Part shown: piece after piece, positions 23,751 to 33,368 of the stretch
Layout: each line of letters starts with the position of its first letter
How positions within the stretch are numbered: position 1 is the first letter of the stretch
Assembly: GCA_035635855.1 (NCBI GenBank)
Contig: DASQAF010000040.1
Span: 372,001 to 436,000 of the forward strand
Origin: UBA11740 sp035635855
Lineage (GTDB): Bacteria > Acidobacteriota > Blastocatellia > Pyrinomonadales > Pyrinomonadaceae
Direction: 5' to 3'
Length of the DNA: 64,000 nt
Program-made: the position numbers and the translations under genes
The notes under the pieces: model-generated
Databases searched by the model: none
What the model saw: only the letters and a program-made list of their open reading frames with translations
What the model was told of the DNA's origin: nothing

Positions 23751-24752
23751 TCACCCCATCCGCCCGAATCCGCGCCAACTATTGCTGTTATGCCAGGTTA
23801 CCGCTACGTCCTGGGCGCCAATCTCCGGCCACCAGTCGGCAAATTCTTCGCGCGAAATATAGAACGCCGTAGGCGCCAACAAATGGTCAAAGACGATCGT
23901 GTGTTGCTCGCGCCAGCCAAAGCCGGCGAGTGCCTTGAGGTAGTCGTTGTAGAAAAGATGACGTGCCAGCGAGGCTCCGCGCGGCGAACGGTTCAGTGGG
24001 CCATAAACCAGTTTGGTGGCCGCGAACACGATCGCGGTGGGAACTTTGGAAAGCTGTAACAGCAATCGCGGGTTCATGCGCGACGTCACGCGCTCGCGCA
24101 GCGGATTGACCCAACGCGTAATCCATTCGTTGTTCTCTGCTCCATAAACCCATGCCGAAATATGCCCGCCCGCCTTGATCTTCGACGCCAGCGATTTGAA
24201 GCCGCCGCGTGGGTCGGGCAAGTGATGCAAAACGCCTACGGAAAACGCGTAATCGAAAATAGGCGCCAGCGGCAGGTTATAGATGTCCGCCTGCACGATA
24301 TGAGCGTTGGGAAGGTTGCGAGTCGCGGCAAAAGCGGGCTCGACTGCTCCGCTCAGGTCGATGCCAATCACGTCACGCGCGCCCCATTGCGCAGCCAGTT
24401 GCGTGTGGCGTCCTTTGCCACAACCTCCTTCGAGCACAACTTTGTCTTTGAAAAACTCAGGGGTGACCGGAGCTATCCAACCCAGAAACTGCTGCTCGTA
24501 CTTTTCATCAAACTGGGTGAAGTGTTGCCACTGCCAGCCGAAGTTTGCGGCCGTGGCCGCCTTGTCTTCTTCGACTGTTTCGGGCGAAGCAAACCGCGGC
24601 ACGCCGCGCACGATGGGCCAGGTGCGCGAGCATGCGTCACATGACAGTTGGCCCTCGATGATCTCATCGGCTTCGGTTGTGGCAACGGAAGACAGCGTAA
24701 TCGCGCCGGCGCACGAGGGGCATGACAGATATTGAAGTAGTCTTTCTTTCAC
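23751..24752 (-). CDS. Class I SAM-dependent methyltransferase with Trm112-like zinc ribbon
   Basis: The 333-residue protein begins with a Trm112-like ribbon (CPSC at 11-14, CDAC about 38-41, IVRGVPRF). It continues with a Rossmann methyltransferase domain (about 100-215: VLEGGCGKGRHTQLAA, GIDLSG, SVGVLHHLPDP). The C-terminal part (about 220-333) is mostly helical. The fused zinc ribbon occurs in methyltransferases acting on small molecules or glycans; the substrate is unknown. The start is GTG at 24752. It stands alone and is divergent from the ferredoxin-NrfD gene. Confidence 0.85.
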   Translation of the reverse strand: MKERLLQYLSCPSCAGAITLSSVATTEADEIIEGQLSCDACSRTWPIVRGVPRFASPETVEEDKAATAANFGWQWQHFTQFDEKYEQQFLGWIAPVTPEFFKDKVVLEGGCGKGRHTQLAAQWGARDVIGIDLSGAVEPAFAATRNLPNAHIVQADIYNLPLAPIFDYAFSVGVLHHLPDPRGGFKSLASKIKAGGHISAWVYGAENNEWITRWVNPLRERVTSRMNPRLLLQLSKVPTAIVFAATKLVYGPLNRSPRGASLARHLFYNDYLKALAGFGWREQHTIVFDHLLAPTAFYISREEFADWWPEIGAQDVAVTWHNSNSWRGFGRMG

Positions 24753-25002
24753 TCAGATCTTGAAGCGGACAGCGACCGCTAATATCGCACAGATGAGTTC
24801 CGAGGCAATAGTCGAGGGCGCCGAGAAAGGGTCGGTGTCATTCTTCTCTGCGCCTTCCGACTTTCTTCGCGCCTTTGCGTGAAATGCATTCGTGACGGTT
24901 CATCCTTCGCGCAACGGCACAAAGTAATACAAAGTCGCAACGAAATCCGAAGTCCGGCGCTCATGTTCGTGATATATTCTTGCCCGTTTCAAATCGAAAA
25001 GT

Positions 25003-26658
25003 ATGATCGAGCCAGAGCCAGCTCGAAACACGCCGGTCCAGTGGGCCAAGGTCATCGACCACACTCGCTGTATCGGTTGTCACGCGTGCACGACGGCGTG
25101 CAAGTCTGAAAACGTCGTGCCCATCGGCGTCACGCGGACCTATGTCAAGCACGTCGACGTAGGCGTGTTTCCCCAAGTGCGCCGCGCGCACCAGGTGACG
25201 CGCTGTAATCAGTGCGCGCACGCGCCGTGCGTCACGGCTTGTCCCACGACGGCGATGTTCAAGCGCCCTGACGGCATAGTCGATTTCGACAAATCGATCT
25301 GCATCGGCTGCAAAGCCTGCATGGCCGCCTGTCCTTACGACGCCATCTTTATCAATCCCGAAGATCATTCGGCTGAGAAGTGCAACTTCTGCGCGCACCG
25401 CATCGATGTGGGACTGGAGCCGGCGTGCGTGGTCGTCTGTCCCACGCAGGCGATCCTGATTGGCGACATGAACGATCCCACGTCGTATGTCGGCCAGATC
25501 ATCAATCGCGAAGCGGTCAACGTTCGCCGTCCTGAGAAGGAAACGCTGCCGAAGCTTTTCTATAAAGGAGCACATCAGGCTACGCTCGATCCACTGGCCG
25601 CGCGTCGTCCGGAAGCCGGACTGTTCATGTGGAGCGAGCAGCAGCAAGACAGCGAGCATGTCGTCTCAGGCAATCCGACTTACAACAATAGCTCGGCCGC
25701 CGCGTTGTTGAGTTACGACGTGGCGCATTCGATTCCCTGGGACTGGCGCGTGAGTTTGTACACCTGGACGAAAGGGATTGCGTCAGGAGTTTACCTGGTC
25801 GCAGTCTTGCTCATGCTGTTTGGTTTCACTGGCTTCGCCGATCCGATTTGGTATTGGTTGGCGCCGGTTATCTCTGGCGGGTTTCTGGCAATAACCGGTG
25901 GGCTCTTGCTCTGGGATCTTGAGCATCCCGCAAGGTTCTATCTTATTTTCACGAAACCACAGTGGCGGAGTTGGCTCGTCAAAGGCGCCTTCATCATTCT
26001 CGCTTACTCGATTGTTTTGGCGTTGCATTTCCTGGCCAGCGTCGTCATCGTCAGAAGCGCCGGGCCGGCTAACCACCCTCTCAACAGGTCGATGGTCCTC
26101 TGGTCGTTCTTCCAGTTTTGTTTGACGCTGGCCGGCTTGCCACTTTCAATTATGACCGCGGTCTACACGGCTTATCTCTTTGCCCAGGCCAAAGCGCGCG
26201 ACCTGTGGCAGAACCCGTTATTGCCCCCACATCTTCTCGTACAAGCTTTGCTGCTCGGTTCTGCGGTTCTGCTGCCGTTCGCCCTGTGGTTCCAGCCTGG
26301 CCAAATGTTCGCGTCGCCGGTTCATCCTTTGTTATGGATTCTTGCGGTGACCAGCGTTGTTCATGTGCTGATGGTTTGGGGCGAGACTTCGCTGACGCAT
26401 TCAACAGCGCATTCGCGTCTAGCAGTTTGGGAGATGATCTACGGACGTTATCGCTATTACTTTTGGCTAGGGCTGGTCATGAGCATTTTAGGCGGACTAC
26501 TTCCGTGGCTCGTACTCTACAAGTCGCTGTCATTCGCGAACAGCTCTCCGGGACCTGCCATTGCCGTCGGAGTCGCCGGCGCACCATTCGCTTTGATTGG
26601 CTTACTGCTCCACGAGCACGCTTACGTGCAGGCGGGACAATCGGTGCCGCTGGCATGA
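25003..26658 (+). CDS. Four-cluster ferredoxin fused to NrfD-type membrane subunit
   Basis: This 551-residue fusion joins the electron-transfer and membrane subunits of a complex iron-sulfur molybdoenzyme. The N-terminal part has sixteen Cys in four [4Fe-4S] sites: C23/26/29/33, C68/71/76/80, C100/103/106/110 and C127/130/142/146. A linker (about 160-250) leads to an NrfD/PsrC-like domain with about eight or nine membrane helices (about 255-545). In most organisms these are two proteins. The family passes electrons between a molybdoenzyme and the quinone pool. The molybdopterin subunit 2.4 kb downstream is the natural partner. No Tat signal is seen, so the clusters probably face the cytoplasm. 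Confidence 0.92.
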   Translation: MIEPEPARNTPVQWAKVIDHTRCIGCHACTTACKSENVVPIGVTRTYVKHVDVGVFPQVRRAHQVTRCNQCAHAPCVTACPTTAMFKRPDGIVDFDKSICIGCKACMAACPYDAIFINPEDHSAEKCNFCAHRIDVGLEPACVVVCPTQAILIGDMNDPTSYVGQIINREAVNVRRPEKETLPKLFYKGAHQATLDPLAARRPEAGLFMWSEQQQDSEHVVSGNPTYNNSSAAALLSYDVAHSIPWDWRVSLYTWTKGIASGVYLVAVLLMLFGFTGFADPIWYWLAPVISGGFLAITGGLLLWDLEHPARFYLIFTKPQWRSWLVKGAFIILAYSIVLALHFLASVVIVRSAGPANHPLNRSMVLWSFFQFCLTLAGLPLSIMTAVYTAYLFAQAKARDLWQNPLLPPHLLVQALLLGSAVLLPFALWFQPGQMFASPVHPLLWILAVTSVVHVLMVWGETSLTHSTAHSRLAVWEMIYGRYRYYFWLGLVMSILGGLLPWLVLYKSLSFANSSPGPAIAVGVAGAPFALIGLLLHEHAYVQAGQSVPLA

Positions 26659-26790
26659 GGTCAGGATGAACTGGTAACGAGATCGCAAAGCGATTGGCTT
26701 TTGCGTTCAAGTAAGTTGGGATAGAATCCGAGTCCCGCAAACATGTTCAGAGTGCTTAGCTTGTTTTAACCCAACAAGGGAGAAACCTCT

Positions 26791-28320
26791 ATGAAGAACA
26801 AAGTGCATCTATCGATTCTGGTTATCCTGGGATTATTGGCGTTGAGTCTCGACATTTCGAGCCAGCCTCCCAAAGTAACTGCGCAGAACAACTCACACGA
26901 TCCAACCTGGTGGAGCAAGTATGAATTCATCCGCGATAACGGCGGCGACGCCAGCCCGCTCAGCACGGCCTCGACAACAGTCAGCGGCAACGTGGATGTG
27001 TCGAACGAGTGCGGACCGCAAAGCGAGACCTTCATCACGATCAATCCGAACAAGCCGAAGATTCTGGCGGCGGGATCGAATGAAATTTTTCGGCTGCCCA
27101 TGCGCGGATACTACTCGACCAACGGCGGCAGTAGTTGGGGCGGCGTAGATTTACCTTTGCCGCCGGCAAAGGGCGCAAACGGAACTGATTTTGGATCCGA
27201 TCCGACGCTGGCTTTCGATACGCAAGGCAATGTCTTTTACGGCTATATCGTGGTGCTCTTCGGCGGAGTTAACTCGGCAAAAGGAAATGGCATTAACGGA
27301 ACTGAAATGGCGGTCGCCAAATCGACTGATGGCGGCAAGACTTATCCCGGGGTCACCTTCTTCTCGTTTGAAAATGGGGAGAACCACTTCAACGACAAAC
27401 CGATGATCACTGCTGATACCAACCCGGGCAGTGCGCTGCGAGATAACGTCTATATTGCCTGGGACGCCGCTTCCGGCGGATCGATTGGCGGTGGTGTACG
27501 AGTAGCCACGTCTTCGGATCACGGGGCTAGCTTCTCAATTACGCGCGCTGATGATCCGTCAGGTCCCGGCCGGTCGATTGGTGCTTCGCCGGCCGTCGGT
27601 CCAGATGGAGAATTGTACGTCGCCTGGAACGACTATGTCGCCAATGCGATTGTTTTCAACAGCTCGTATGACGCGGGCAGCAGCTGGGGCGTGCCGGTAA
27701 CGATTTCTCGGAAGACGCTGCCGTTTGATATCGGCATTCCGGCCGAGTCGTTTCGCGGCGCGCTGGTTTATCCGTCGCTCGGAGTCGATCGTTCGAACGG
27801 GCCGCACCGCGGACGCATTTATTGTTCGTGGATGGACCTGACGGCGGCGAATGTCACGGACATCTTCATCTCGTATTCCGACAACAACGGGATGACCTGG
27901 TCAACCCCGACCCATGTTCCGGATCAGTTTGCTTCCAAGGTTGACCGTTTCAATCATTGGATGTCGATTGATCCGACCAACGGCGACGTTAACGTCGCGT
28001 TCTATGACACGCGCAACGACACGACCGGCTTTCGCTATCAGACAGATTACTACCTGGCAAGATCGACGGATGGCGGTATGACGTTTTCCGGCGCAGACAT
28101 TCGCGTCAGCACCGTCAGCTCTAACGAACATGACTGCAATGGAATTTTTCCCTGTCAAGGAATTAACTACGGAAATCAGCAGGGCGACTATGAAGGGCTG
28201 GTGTCGTTCAACGGCGTCTCGTATCCAATTTGGACTGATAGCCGCAGTCAGCTCGCAGCCTCCAGCGGCTGCCGAAGGCCGTACCTGATGGAGGAAGTTT
28301 TTACGGCGACGGTGAAGTAG
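26791..28320 (+). CDS. Secreted Asp-box (sialidase/BNR-fold) protein
   Basis: The 509-residue protein has a signal peptide (about 1-32) and a beta-propeller with at least six Asp-box-like motifs: STNGGSSW, STDGGKTY, SSDHGASF, SYDAGSSW, SDNNGMTW, STDGGMTF. Asp boxes are structural, so they do not prove sialidase activity; the catalytic Arg triad cannot be assigned by eye. Related exo-alpha-sialidase-like proteins are common in Acidobacteriota. AGGGAG precedes the ATG. It lies between the ferredoxin-NrfD and molybdoenzyme genes on the same strand, which may be chance. Confidence 0.82.
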   Translation: MKNKVHLSILVILGLLALSLDISSQPPKVTAQNNSHDPTWWSKYEFIRDNGGDASPLSTASTTVSGNVDVSNECGPQSETFITINPNKPKILAAGSNEIFRLPMRGYYSTNGGSSWGGVDLPLPPAKGANGTDFGSDPTLAFDTQGNVFYGYIVVLFGGVNSAKGNGINGTEMAVAKSTDGGKTYPGVTFFSFENGENHFNDKPMITADTNPGSALRDNVYIAWDAASGGSIGGGVRVATSSDHGASFSITRADDPSGPGRSIGASPAVGPDGELYVAWNDYVANAIVFNSSYDAGSSWGVPVTISRKTLPFDIGIPAESFRGALVYPSLGVDRSNGPHRGRIYCSWMDLTAANVTDIFISYSDNNGMTWSTPTHVPDQFASKVDRFNHWMSIDPTNGDVNVAFYDTRNDTTGFRYQTDYYLARSTDGGMTFSGADIRVSTVSSNEHDCNGIFPCQGINYGNQQGDYEGLVSFNGVSYPIWTDSRSQLAASSGCRRPYLMEEVFTATVK

Positions 28321-28521
28321 CGGTTAGAGTACGTCGTCTCTCCGTTGTGCTCCGCCACGGTGATGCGCGGCAACTCTGTGACTTGCCGTCAGGCGAGTCC
28401 ATCCAAAAGGGTCTTGGACCCTCCGTCGGAGACCTGACAAATAGGTATGGAAGGGATGCGACTCGATCCGATACCACTACGAATCGGGATCCTGTAGTTG
28501 TTGGCTTGGAGTTTCAGCAAG

Positions 28522-29052
28522 GTGGTTGAGCGCACGGAATGGATTAAGCGTCAATTTTCTTTCGGGCTTCCGCTGGGGATGTACCCGAACGTTGTTGAGC
28601 GTGTTCGGGGAACTCCGGCACGGCTCGAAGATCTAACCCGTTCATTGTCTCAGGAAATGCTCACGCGGCGCGACGGCGATAAGTGGTCAATCCAGGAACA
28701 GGCCGGGCATCTGCTCGACCTTGAGCCTTTGGGAATGGGCCGCCTCGATGATTTCGAAGCGGGACGCGAAACACTTAGGGCCGCCGATATGGAGAATCGC
28801 AAGACGCACGAAGCGCATCACAACACGAACACGATCCAAAATATCCTCGCGGCGTTTCGCCAGAAGCGAATGGCGTTTGTTCAGCGACTTGATGATTACG
28901 ATGAAGCCTTTGTCCAACGAACTGCACTGCATCCTCGGCTAAATATGCAGATTCGCGTTATCGATCTCGTGTTCTTCATCGCAGAGCACGACGATCACCA
29001 CCTGGCGCGAATTTCCGAATTGATTCGTTTGTTTGCGAATTATGAGCGATAA
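28522..29052 (+). CDS. DinB-family protein
   Basis: The 176-residue four-helix-bundle protein of the DinB/YfiT superfamily has candidate metal-binding His at 63 (EQAGHLLDLE) and at 156/160 (EHDDHHLARI). Such proteins are metal-dependent thiol transferases or of unknown function. The likely start is GTG at 28522 (MVERTEWIKRQF), with GGAG 10 nt upstream. Its last 11 bases overlap the start of the molybdopterin oxidoreductase gene, so the two are probably translationally coupled. A link between a possible thiol transferase and a sulfur-related molybdoenzyme is tempting but only inferred. Confidence 0.85.
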   Translation: MVERTEWIKRQFSFGLPLGMYPNVVERVRGTPARLEDLTRSLSQEMLTRRDGDKWSIQEQAGHLLDLEPLGMGRLDDFEAGRETLRAADMENRKTHEAHHNTNTIQNILAAFRQKRMAFVQRLDDYDEAFVQRTALHPRLNMQIRVIDLVFFIAEHDDHHLARISELIRLFANYER

Positions 29053-32000
29053 GACTTTCTATCCCGGCCCTTCGCGTATTCATCTCGCGGCGTTTCCGCC
29101 CAAGGAGCGCTGGGATGATTGGACTGAGCTGGATTCCCAAGCTTGGCCGCGTCGTAAGGAGCGGCATTACTCACTAGTGCCGACGACCTGCTTTAACTGC
29201 GAGTCGGCGTGCGGCCTGCTTGCTTACATCGACAAAGACACAGGACAGATTCAGAAGTTCGAAGGCAATCCGGAGAACCCGGGAAGCCGCGGACGAAATT
29301 GCGCCAAAGGTCCGGCGACGCTCAATCAAATTACCGATCCCGATCGGATTCTTTATCCTCTGAAGCGCGCGGGCAAACGCGGTGAAGGCAAATGGGAACG
29401 CGTCAGTTGGGATGAAGTGCTCGATACTATCGCCGCGCGCATTCGCAAAGCGATCGTGGAAGATCGCCGCGACGAGATCATGTATCACGTCGGCCGTCCG
29501 GGTGAGGACGGATTCACTGAAAGGATTCTGGCGGCGTGGGGAGTCGACGGTCACAACTCGCACACGAACATTTGCTCGTCCGGCGCGCGGGAAGGCTATC
29601 AACTTTGGATGGGACTGGATCGACCCAGCCCTGATCATGCGAACGCGAAAGTGATCCTGCTGATCAGCGCGCACCTGGAATCGGGACATTACTTCAATCC
29701 GCACGCGCAGCGCGTAATGGACGGCAAGGCGAGCGGCGCCAAGCTGATCGTCTTTGACACCCGGCTTTCAAACACCGCGACGCACGCCGATCATTTCATC
29801 GCACCCTATCCCGGATCGGAAGCGGCCATCCTCTTATCAATCGCCAACTACCTTATTCAAAACAATCTTTACAACCGCGAATTCGTGCGTCGTTGGTGGA
29901 ACTGGGAGGAATACTTAGAACAGAGGTCAGAGGTCGGGGGTCAGAGGTCAGACCCTGAAGGGCAGCCGCGTAGCGGCGAAATGTTTATAGCACCCGAACC
30001 CGACCAAGACGTGTTTCGCGAGCAGCGAAACGCGGAGCATTTCGCTGCTCGCGAAACAAATTCAAATACGGCTGACCAGTCTATAAACATTTCACGCCTA
30101 CGGCGTGAAGAAGGTCGCGACTTCGAAGTTTTTGAGCGACTACTGAAGGAACTCTACGCGTCCTACACCTTCGACTTCGCGGCGAAAGAATCAGGTGTAG
30201 ACGCGAAAGTACTTGAAGAGATCGCAAAGGTGGTTGCAACCGCGGGCACGCGCTTCTCGAGTCATAACTGGCGCAGCGCCACTTCAGGAATCAGCCATGG
30301 CTGGTCGGTGGCGCGTTGTCTCTTCATGCTCAACGCGCTGCTCGGCGCGGTCGCCACTGAAGGCGGCGTCTTTCCCAATGCGTGGAACAAGTTCGTTCCC
30401 AAGCCGATCCACACGCCGCCGCATCCAAAGATGTGGAACGAAAAAACCTGGCCGCGCGAATTTCCACTGGCAATGCACGAGATGTCTTTTCTGTTGCCGC
30501 ACTTTCTAAAGGACGGGCGCGGTCGATTAGATACTTACTTCACGCGCGTCTATAACCCGGTATGGACAAACCCCGACGGCTTCTCATGGATTGAAGCATT
30601 GACTGACGAGACATTGGTCGGCTGCCATGTGGCGTTGACGCCGGTGTGGAACGAGACATCCTATTTTGCGGATTACATTCTACCGATGGGCCTGGGTCCG
30701 GAACGCCACGATATTCATTCATACGAAACGCATGACTCGCAATGGCTCGGCTTTCGGCAACCGGTGATGCGCGCGGCGCGCCAACGCGACGGCGAAGACA
30801 TCAACGACACCCGCGAAGTAAATCCCGGCGAAGTCTGGGAAGAAAACGAATTCTGGATGGAGCTGACGTGGCGGATCGACCGCGACGGCTCTTTGGGCAT
30901 TCGGCAATTTGTAGAATCCAAAAAGACGCCGGGCACGAGACTCAGTGTTGACGAATATTATGGCTGGATCTTTGAGAACTCAGTACCGGGGCTGCCTGAA
31001 AAAGCCGCTGCTGAAAAACTGCAGCCATTGGAATACATGCGCCGCTATGGCTCGTTTGAGATCGCGAAGAAGGTTGGCGCAATCCACGAACAGAACGTAC
31101 CCAGCGAAGAGCTCGAGGATATTCGCGAAGATCATTTTGGCCGCGTATTCACTCGGGCCGCGAAACCCGCATCGCCGAACGTCGTGCCGGTCCCCAGCCC
31201 CGACGGCGATGAAGATGGCCGGCGACTCGCCGGCGTGAAAGTCGACGGTGAGATCAAGCGCGGATTTCCAACCCCGAGCGGCCGCCTGGAATTCTTTTCC
31301 CAGACACTCGCAGAGTGGGGATGGCATGAATACGCGATTCCGACTTACATCAAGAGTCACGTTCACCCCGACAATCTCGAACCCGATCAAACAATCTTGA
31401 TTTCCACTTTTCGTCTGCCGATTCAGATTCACACGCGCAGTGCCAATGCGAAGTGGCTGAATGAGATTGCGCACACGAATCCGCTTTGGCTGCACACCAG
31501 CCACGCGGTGAAACTCGGGATCCGCACGGGAGATCTGGTGCGCGTGGAAACTGAGATTGGATATTTCGTCGTGCGCGCCTGGGTGACCGAAGGCATCAAG
31601 CCCGGAATCGTGGCGTGCAGCCATCACATGGGGCGATGGAAGACACACGAAAATGGACAGAAGCAATTAATGGCCACAGTCAAATTGGATCATGAAGGCA
31701 GCGAATGGGGACTGAGGCGCGAGGCGGGCGTGGGGCCGTATGAATCAAGTGACGCCGACACCTTGCGCATCTGGTGGAATGATGTCGGTGTGCATCAGAA
31801 TCTGACTTTTCCCGTTCATCCGGATGCGATATCCGGGATGCATTGCTGGCACCAGGCCGTGCGCGTGCGCCCAGCCGAAAGCGCCGACAAGTATGGCGAC
31901 ATTCACGTTGATACCGCGAAGTCGCGTGAAGTTTATAGGAACTGGCTTCAGCAGACGCGGCCCGCCGATCAATACTCTCCCGACCGCACCCGCCGGCCGT

Positions 32001-32062
32001 ACTGGATGCTGCGCCCATTGAAACCGGCCCGAGAGTTTTATCAACTACCCGCCGAAGACTAA
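29042..32062 (+). CDS. Molybdopterin oxidoreductase, large catalytic subunit (DMSO-reductase family)
   Basis: The 1006-residue protein binds Mo-bisPGD. It has an N-terminal [4Fe-4S] site C50-x2-C53-x3-C57-x29-C87, the Mo/W domain (about 45-800) and the C-terminal dinucleotide-binding domain (about 805-985; PIQIHTRSANAKWL, LWLHTSHAVKLGIRTGD). C178 in TNICSSGARE is the likely Mo ligand. No Tat signal is present, so it is probably cytoplasmic, as in SoeA-type sulfite dehydrogenases. Substrate is not determined. Residues about 293-356 are encoded by a nested repeat inserted in frame. The ATG at 29042 overlaps dinB by 11 nt. Confidence 0.92.
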   Translation: MSDKTFYPGPSRIHLAAFPPKERWDDWTELDSQAWPRRKERHYSLVPTTCFNCESACGLLAYIDKDTGQIQKFEGNPENPGSRGRNCAKGPATLNQITDPDRILYPLKRAGKRGEGKWERVSWDEVLDTIAARIRKAIVEDRRDEIMYHVGRPGEDGFTERILAAWGVDGHNSHTNICSSGAREGYQLWMGLDRPSPDHANAKVILLISAHLESGHYFNPHAQRVMDGKASGAKLIVFDTRLSNTATHADHFIAPYPGSEAAILLSIANYLIQNNLYNREFVRRWWNWEEYLEQRSEVGGQRSDPEGQPRSGEMFIAPEPDQDVFREQRNAEHFAARETNSNTADQSINISRLRREEGRDFEVFERLLKELYASYTFDFAAKESGVDAKVLEEIAKVVATAGTRFSSHNWRSATSGISHGWSVARCLFMLNALLGAVATEGGVFPNAWNKFVPKPIHTPPHPKMWNEKTWPREFPLAMHEMSFLLPHFLKDGRGRLDTYFTRVYNPVWTNPDGFSWIEALTDETLVGCHVALTPVWNETSYFADYILPMGLGPERHDIHSYETHDSQWLGFRQPVMRAARQRDGEDINDTREVNPGEVWEENEFWMELTWRIDRDGSLGIRQFVESKKTPGTRLSVDEYYGWIFENSVPGLPEKAAAEKLQPLEYMRRYGSFEIAKKVGAIHEQNVPSEELEDIREDHFGRVFTRAAKPASPNVVPVPSPDGDEDGRRLAGVKVDGEIKRGFPTPSGRLEFFSQTLAEWGWHEYAIPTYIKSHVHPDNLEPDQTILISTFRLPIQIHTRSANAKWLNEIAHTNPLWLHTSHAVKLGIRTGDLVRVETEIGYFVVRAWVTEGIKPGIVACSHHMGRWKTHENGQKQLMATVKLDHEGSEWGLRREAGVGPYESSDADTLRIWWNDVGVHQNLTFPVHPDAISGMHCWHQAVRVRPAESADKYGDIHVDTAKSREVYRNWLQQTRPADQYSPDRTRRPYWMLRPLKPAREFYQLPAED
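29921..30110. repeat. Nested palindromic repeat inside the molybdoenzyme gene
   Basis: From left to right: four heptamers of GAGGTCA type (29923-29950); a hairpin GCCGC-GTA-GCGGC (29965-29977) joined to GAAATGTTTATAG (29978-29990); an 18-bp perfect hairpin GTTTCGCGAGCAGCGAAA/TTTCGCTGCTCGCGAAAC (30013-30030, 30040-30057); then CTATAAACATTTC (30081-30093) and a hairpin CACGCC-TAC-GGCGTG (30094-30108). The outer 13-bp arms are perfect complements. The reading frame passes through without a stop. Confidence 0.93.
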
Positions 32063-32086
32063 CGCTTGCTCACAAACAAATGATCC

Positions 32087-33040
32087 GTGCCTGAATTCCC
32101 GGACATCGTTGTCTACATCGAAGCGCTCGAGAAAAGAATCCTCGGTCACGTGCTCGAACGCGTACAACTTGGCTCGCCATTCTTATTGCGTAGCGCCGCC
32201 CTGCCGATTTCGATCGCCGAAGGAAACAGAGTTGTTGAGCTACGACGACTGGGCAAACGAATCTGCATCGGTTTGGAAGAAGATCTATGGCTCGTTCTCC
32301 ATCTGATGATCGCGGGCCGTCTTCACTGGAAAGAGAATGTCATTGCCCGGCCTGCAAAAACCGCGCGCGCCTCGTCCAGGTACAAGGCGCAATTAGCTGC
32401 GTTTCAGTTCGATAACGGAACGCTATCGTTGACGGAAGCTGGTACGCAACGGCGCGCCTCGCTTCATTTAGTCGAAGGCGAAGCCGGTCTTCGCAATCTC
32501 GATCCCGGCGGCATTGAACTCTTCTCAACGAGTCGTGGGTCCAACCGCAAGCGAAGGCTCGATCAATTTGTCGACGTGAAAACATTTGCTGCGGTGCTCC
32601 GATCCGAGAACCACACCTTGAAACGCGCGCTCACTGATCCACGGCTATTCAGCGGCATCGGCAACGCTTATTCGGACGAAATTCTTTTTGCCGCTCAGCT
32701 TTCTCCCGTCAGACTGACGCAGAAGTTATCCGACGAAGAAGTTGAACGGCTGCACCGCGCGACGCGCGTCACGCTACTTAAGTGGGTTGAATCTCTCCGC
32801 GTTGAAACCGGTGACGCGTTTCCGGAAAGGGTTACTGCATTTCGCGAAGGAATGGCTGTGCACGGCCGTTTTCGGCAACCATGTGTCCGTTGTGGCGCAA
32901 AGGTTCAGCGCATTCGCTACGCGACGAACGAGACCAACTACTGTCCCAACTGCCAAACCGGCGGCAAGCTCCTGGCGGATCGCGCGCTCTCGCGTATCTT
33001 GCGCGAAGACTGGCCAAAGACTGCTGAGGAACTTGGATGA
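32087..33040 (+). CDS. Fpg/Nei-family DNA glycosylase
   Basis: The 317-residue protein starts at GTG with MPEFPD, giving the catalytic Pro2-Glu3 of formamidopyrimidine-DNA glycosylase, a bifunctional base-excision enzyme and AP lyase. The N-terminal beta-sandwich contains LRRLGKRICIGL (conserved Lys loop) and HLMIAGRL. The helix-two-turn-helix contains FSGIGNAYSDEILF. The C-terminal zinc finger is CVRC...CPNC. It is about 40 residues longer than MutM, with extra sequence in the middle (about 85-150) and after the zinc finger. It follows the molybdoenzyme by 24 nt, but a shared function is unlikely. Confidence 0.9.
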   Translation: MPEFPDIVVYIEALEKRILGHVLERVQLGSPFLLRSAALPISIAEGNRVVELRRLGKRICIGLEEDLWLVLHLMIAGRLHWKENVIARPAKTARASSRYKAQLAAFQFDNGTLSLTEAGTQRRASLHLVEGEAGLRNLDPGGIELFSTSRGSNRKRRLDQFVDVKTFAAVLRSENHTLKRALTDPRLFSGIGNAYSDEILFAAQLSPVRLTQKLSDEEVERLHRATRVTLLKWVESLRVETGDAFPERVTAFREGMAVHGRFRQPCVRCGAKVQRIRYATNETNYCPNCQTGGKLLADRALSRILREDWPKTAEELG

Positions 33041-33102
33041 CCAGTGCTTGCCGATATACCGGCACCGAGTGAGCAATTTCGCCGCGCATCGGTTCACCAG
33101 TT

Positions 33103-33202
33103 TTCCTCTGCGTGACCTCCGCGGCCTCTGCGTTTCTACGGTGGATAATAGCCTAAAGTACTCACCGCGGAGACGCAGAGAACGCAAAGGTGGCGCAGAG
33201 AA
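33103..33202. repeat. Periodic-arm inverted repeat (diverged type C)
   Basis: The arms 33103-33143 (CCTCTGCG units) and 33163-33202 (CGCAGAG units) pair imperfectly. It occupies the middle of the 328-bp gap between the glycosylase and the dioxygenase-rhodanese gene. I see no other feature in this gap. Confidence 0.72.
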
Positions 33203-33368
33203 TTTCAAATTAGGACACGCCAACCCGTAGAATCATTTGCTTCGAGTCGGCAATCTTTGATATGAGCTATAGGCGGCGGACCAAAGCAGAGCACTCGTTG
33301 ACGTTTCCTGAGCCTGATTAGCTTTCAAAATCGCTGCTGAACCGGCGGGGGAGCAATTAGACACTTCA

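Noticed and set aside
24838..24935. Degenerate inverted repeat resembling type C upstream of the ferredoxin-NrfD gene.
   Set aside because: Arms pair too poorly to separate from chance, though TTCGCGC and TTTGCG pieces recur.
26791..28320. Calling the Asp-box protein a true sialidase.
   Set aside because: Asp boxes are structural, and the catalytic Arg, Tyr and Asp residues could not be placed.
28388..28440. Short hairpins (GGGTC-TT-GGACCC and GTCAGG/CCTGAC) upstream of dinB, possibly a leader RNA.
   Set aside because: Stems are short, no T-run or known riboswitch core is visible, and no homologous copy is in the window.
29042..29170. PRRKER near the molybdoenzyme N-terminus as a Tat motif.
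   Set aside because: It is about 37 residues in, has no following hydrophobic stretch and precedes the iron-sulfur site directly.
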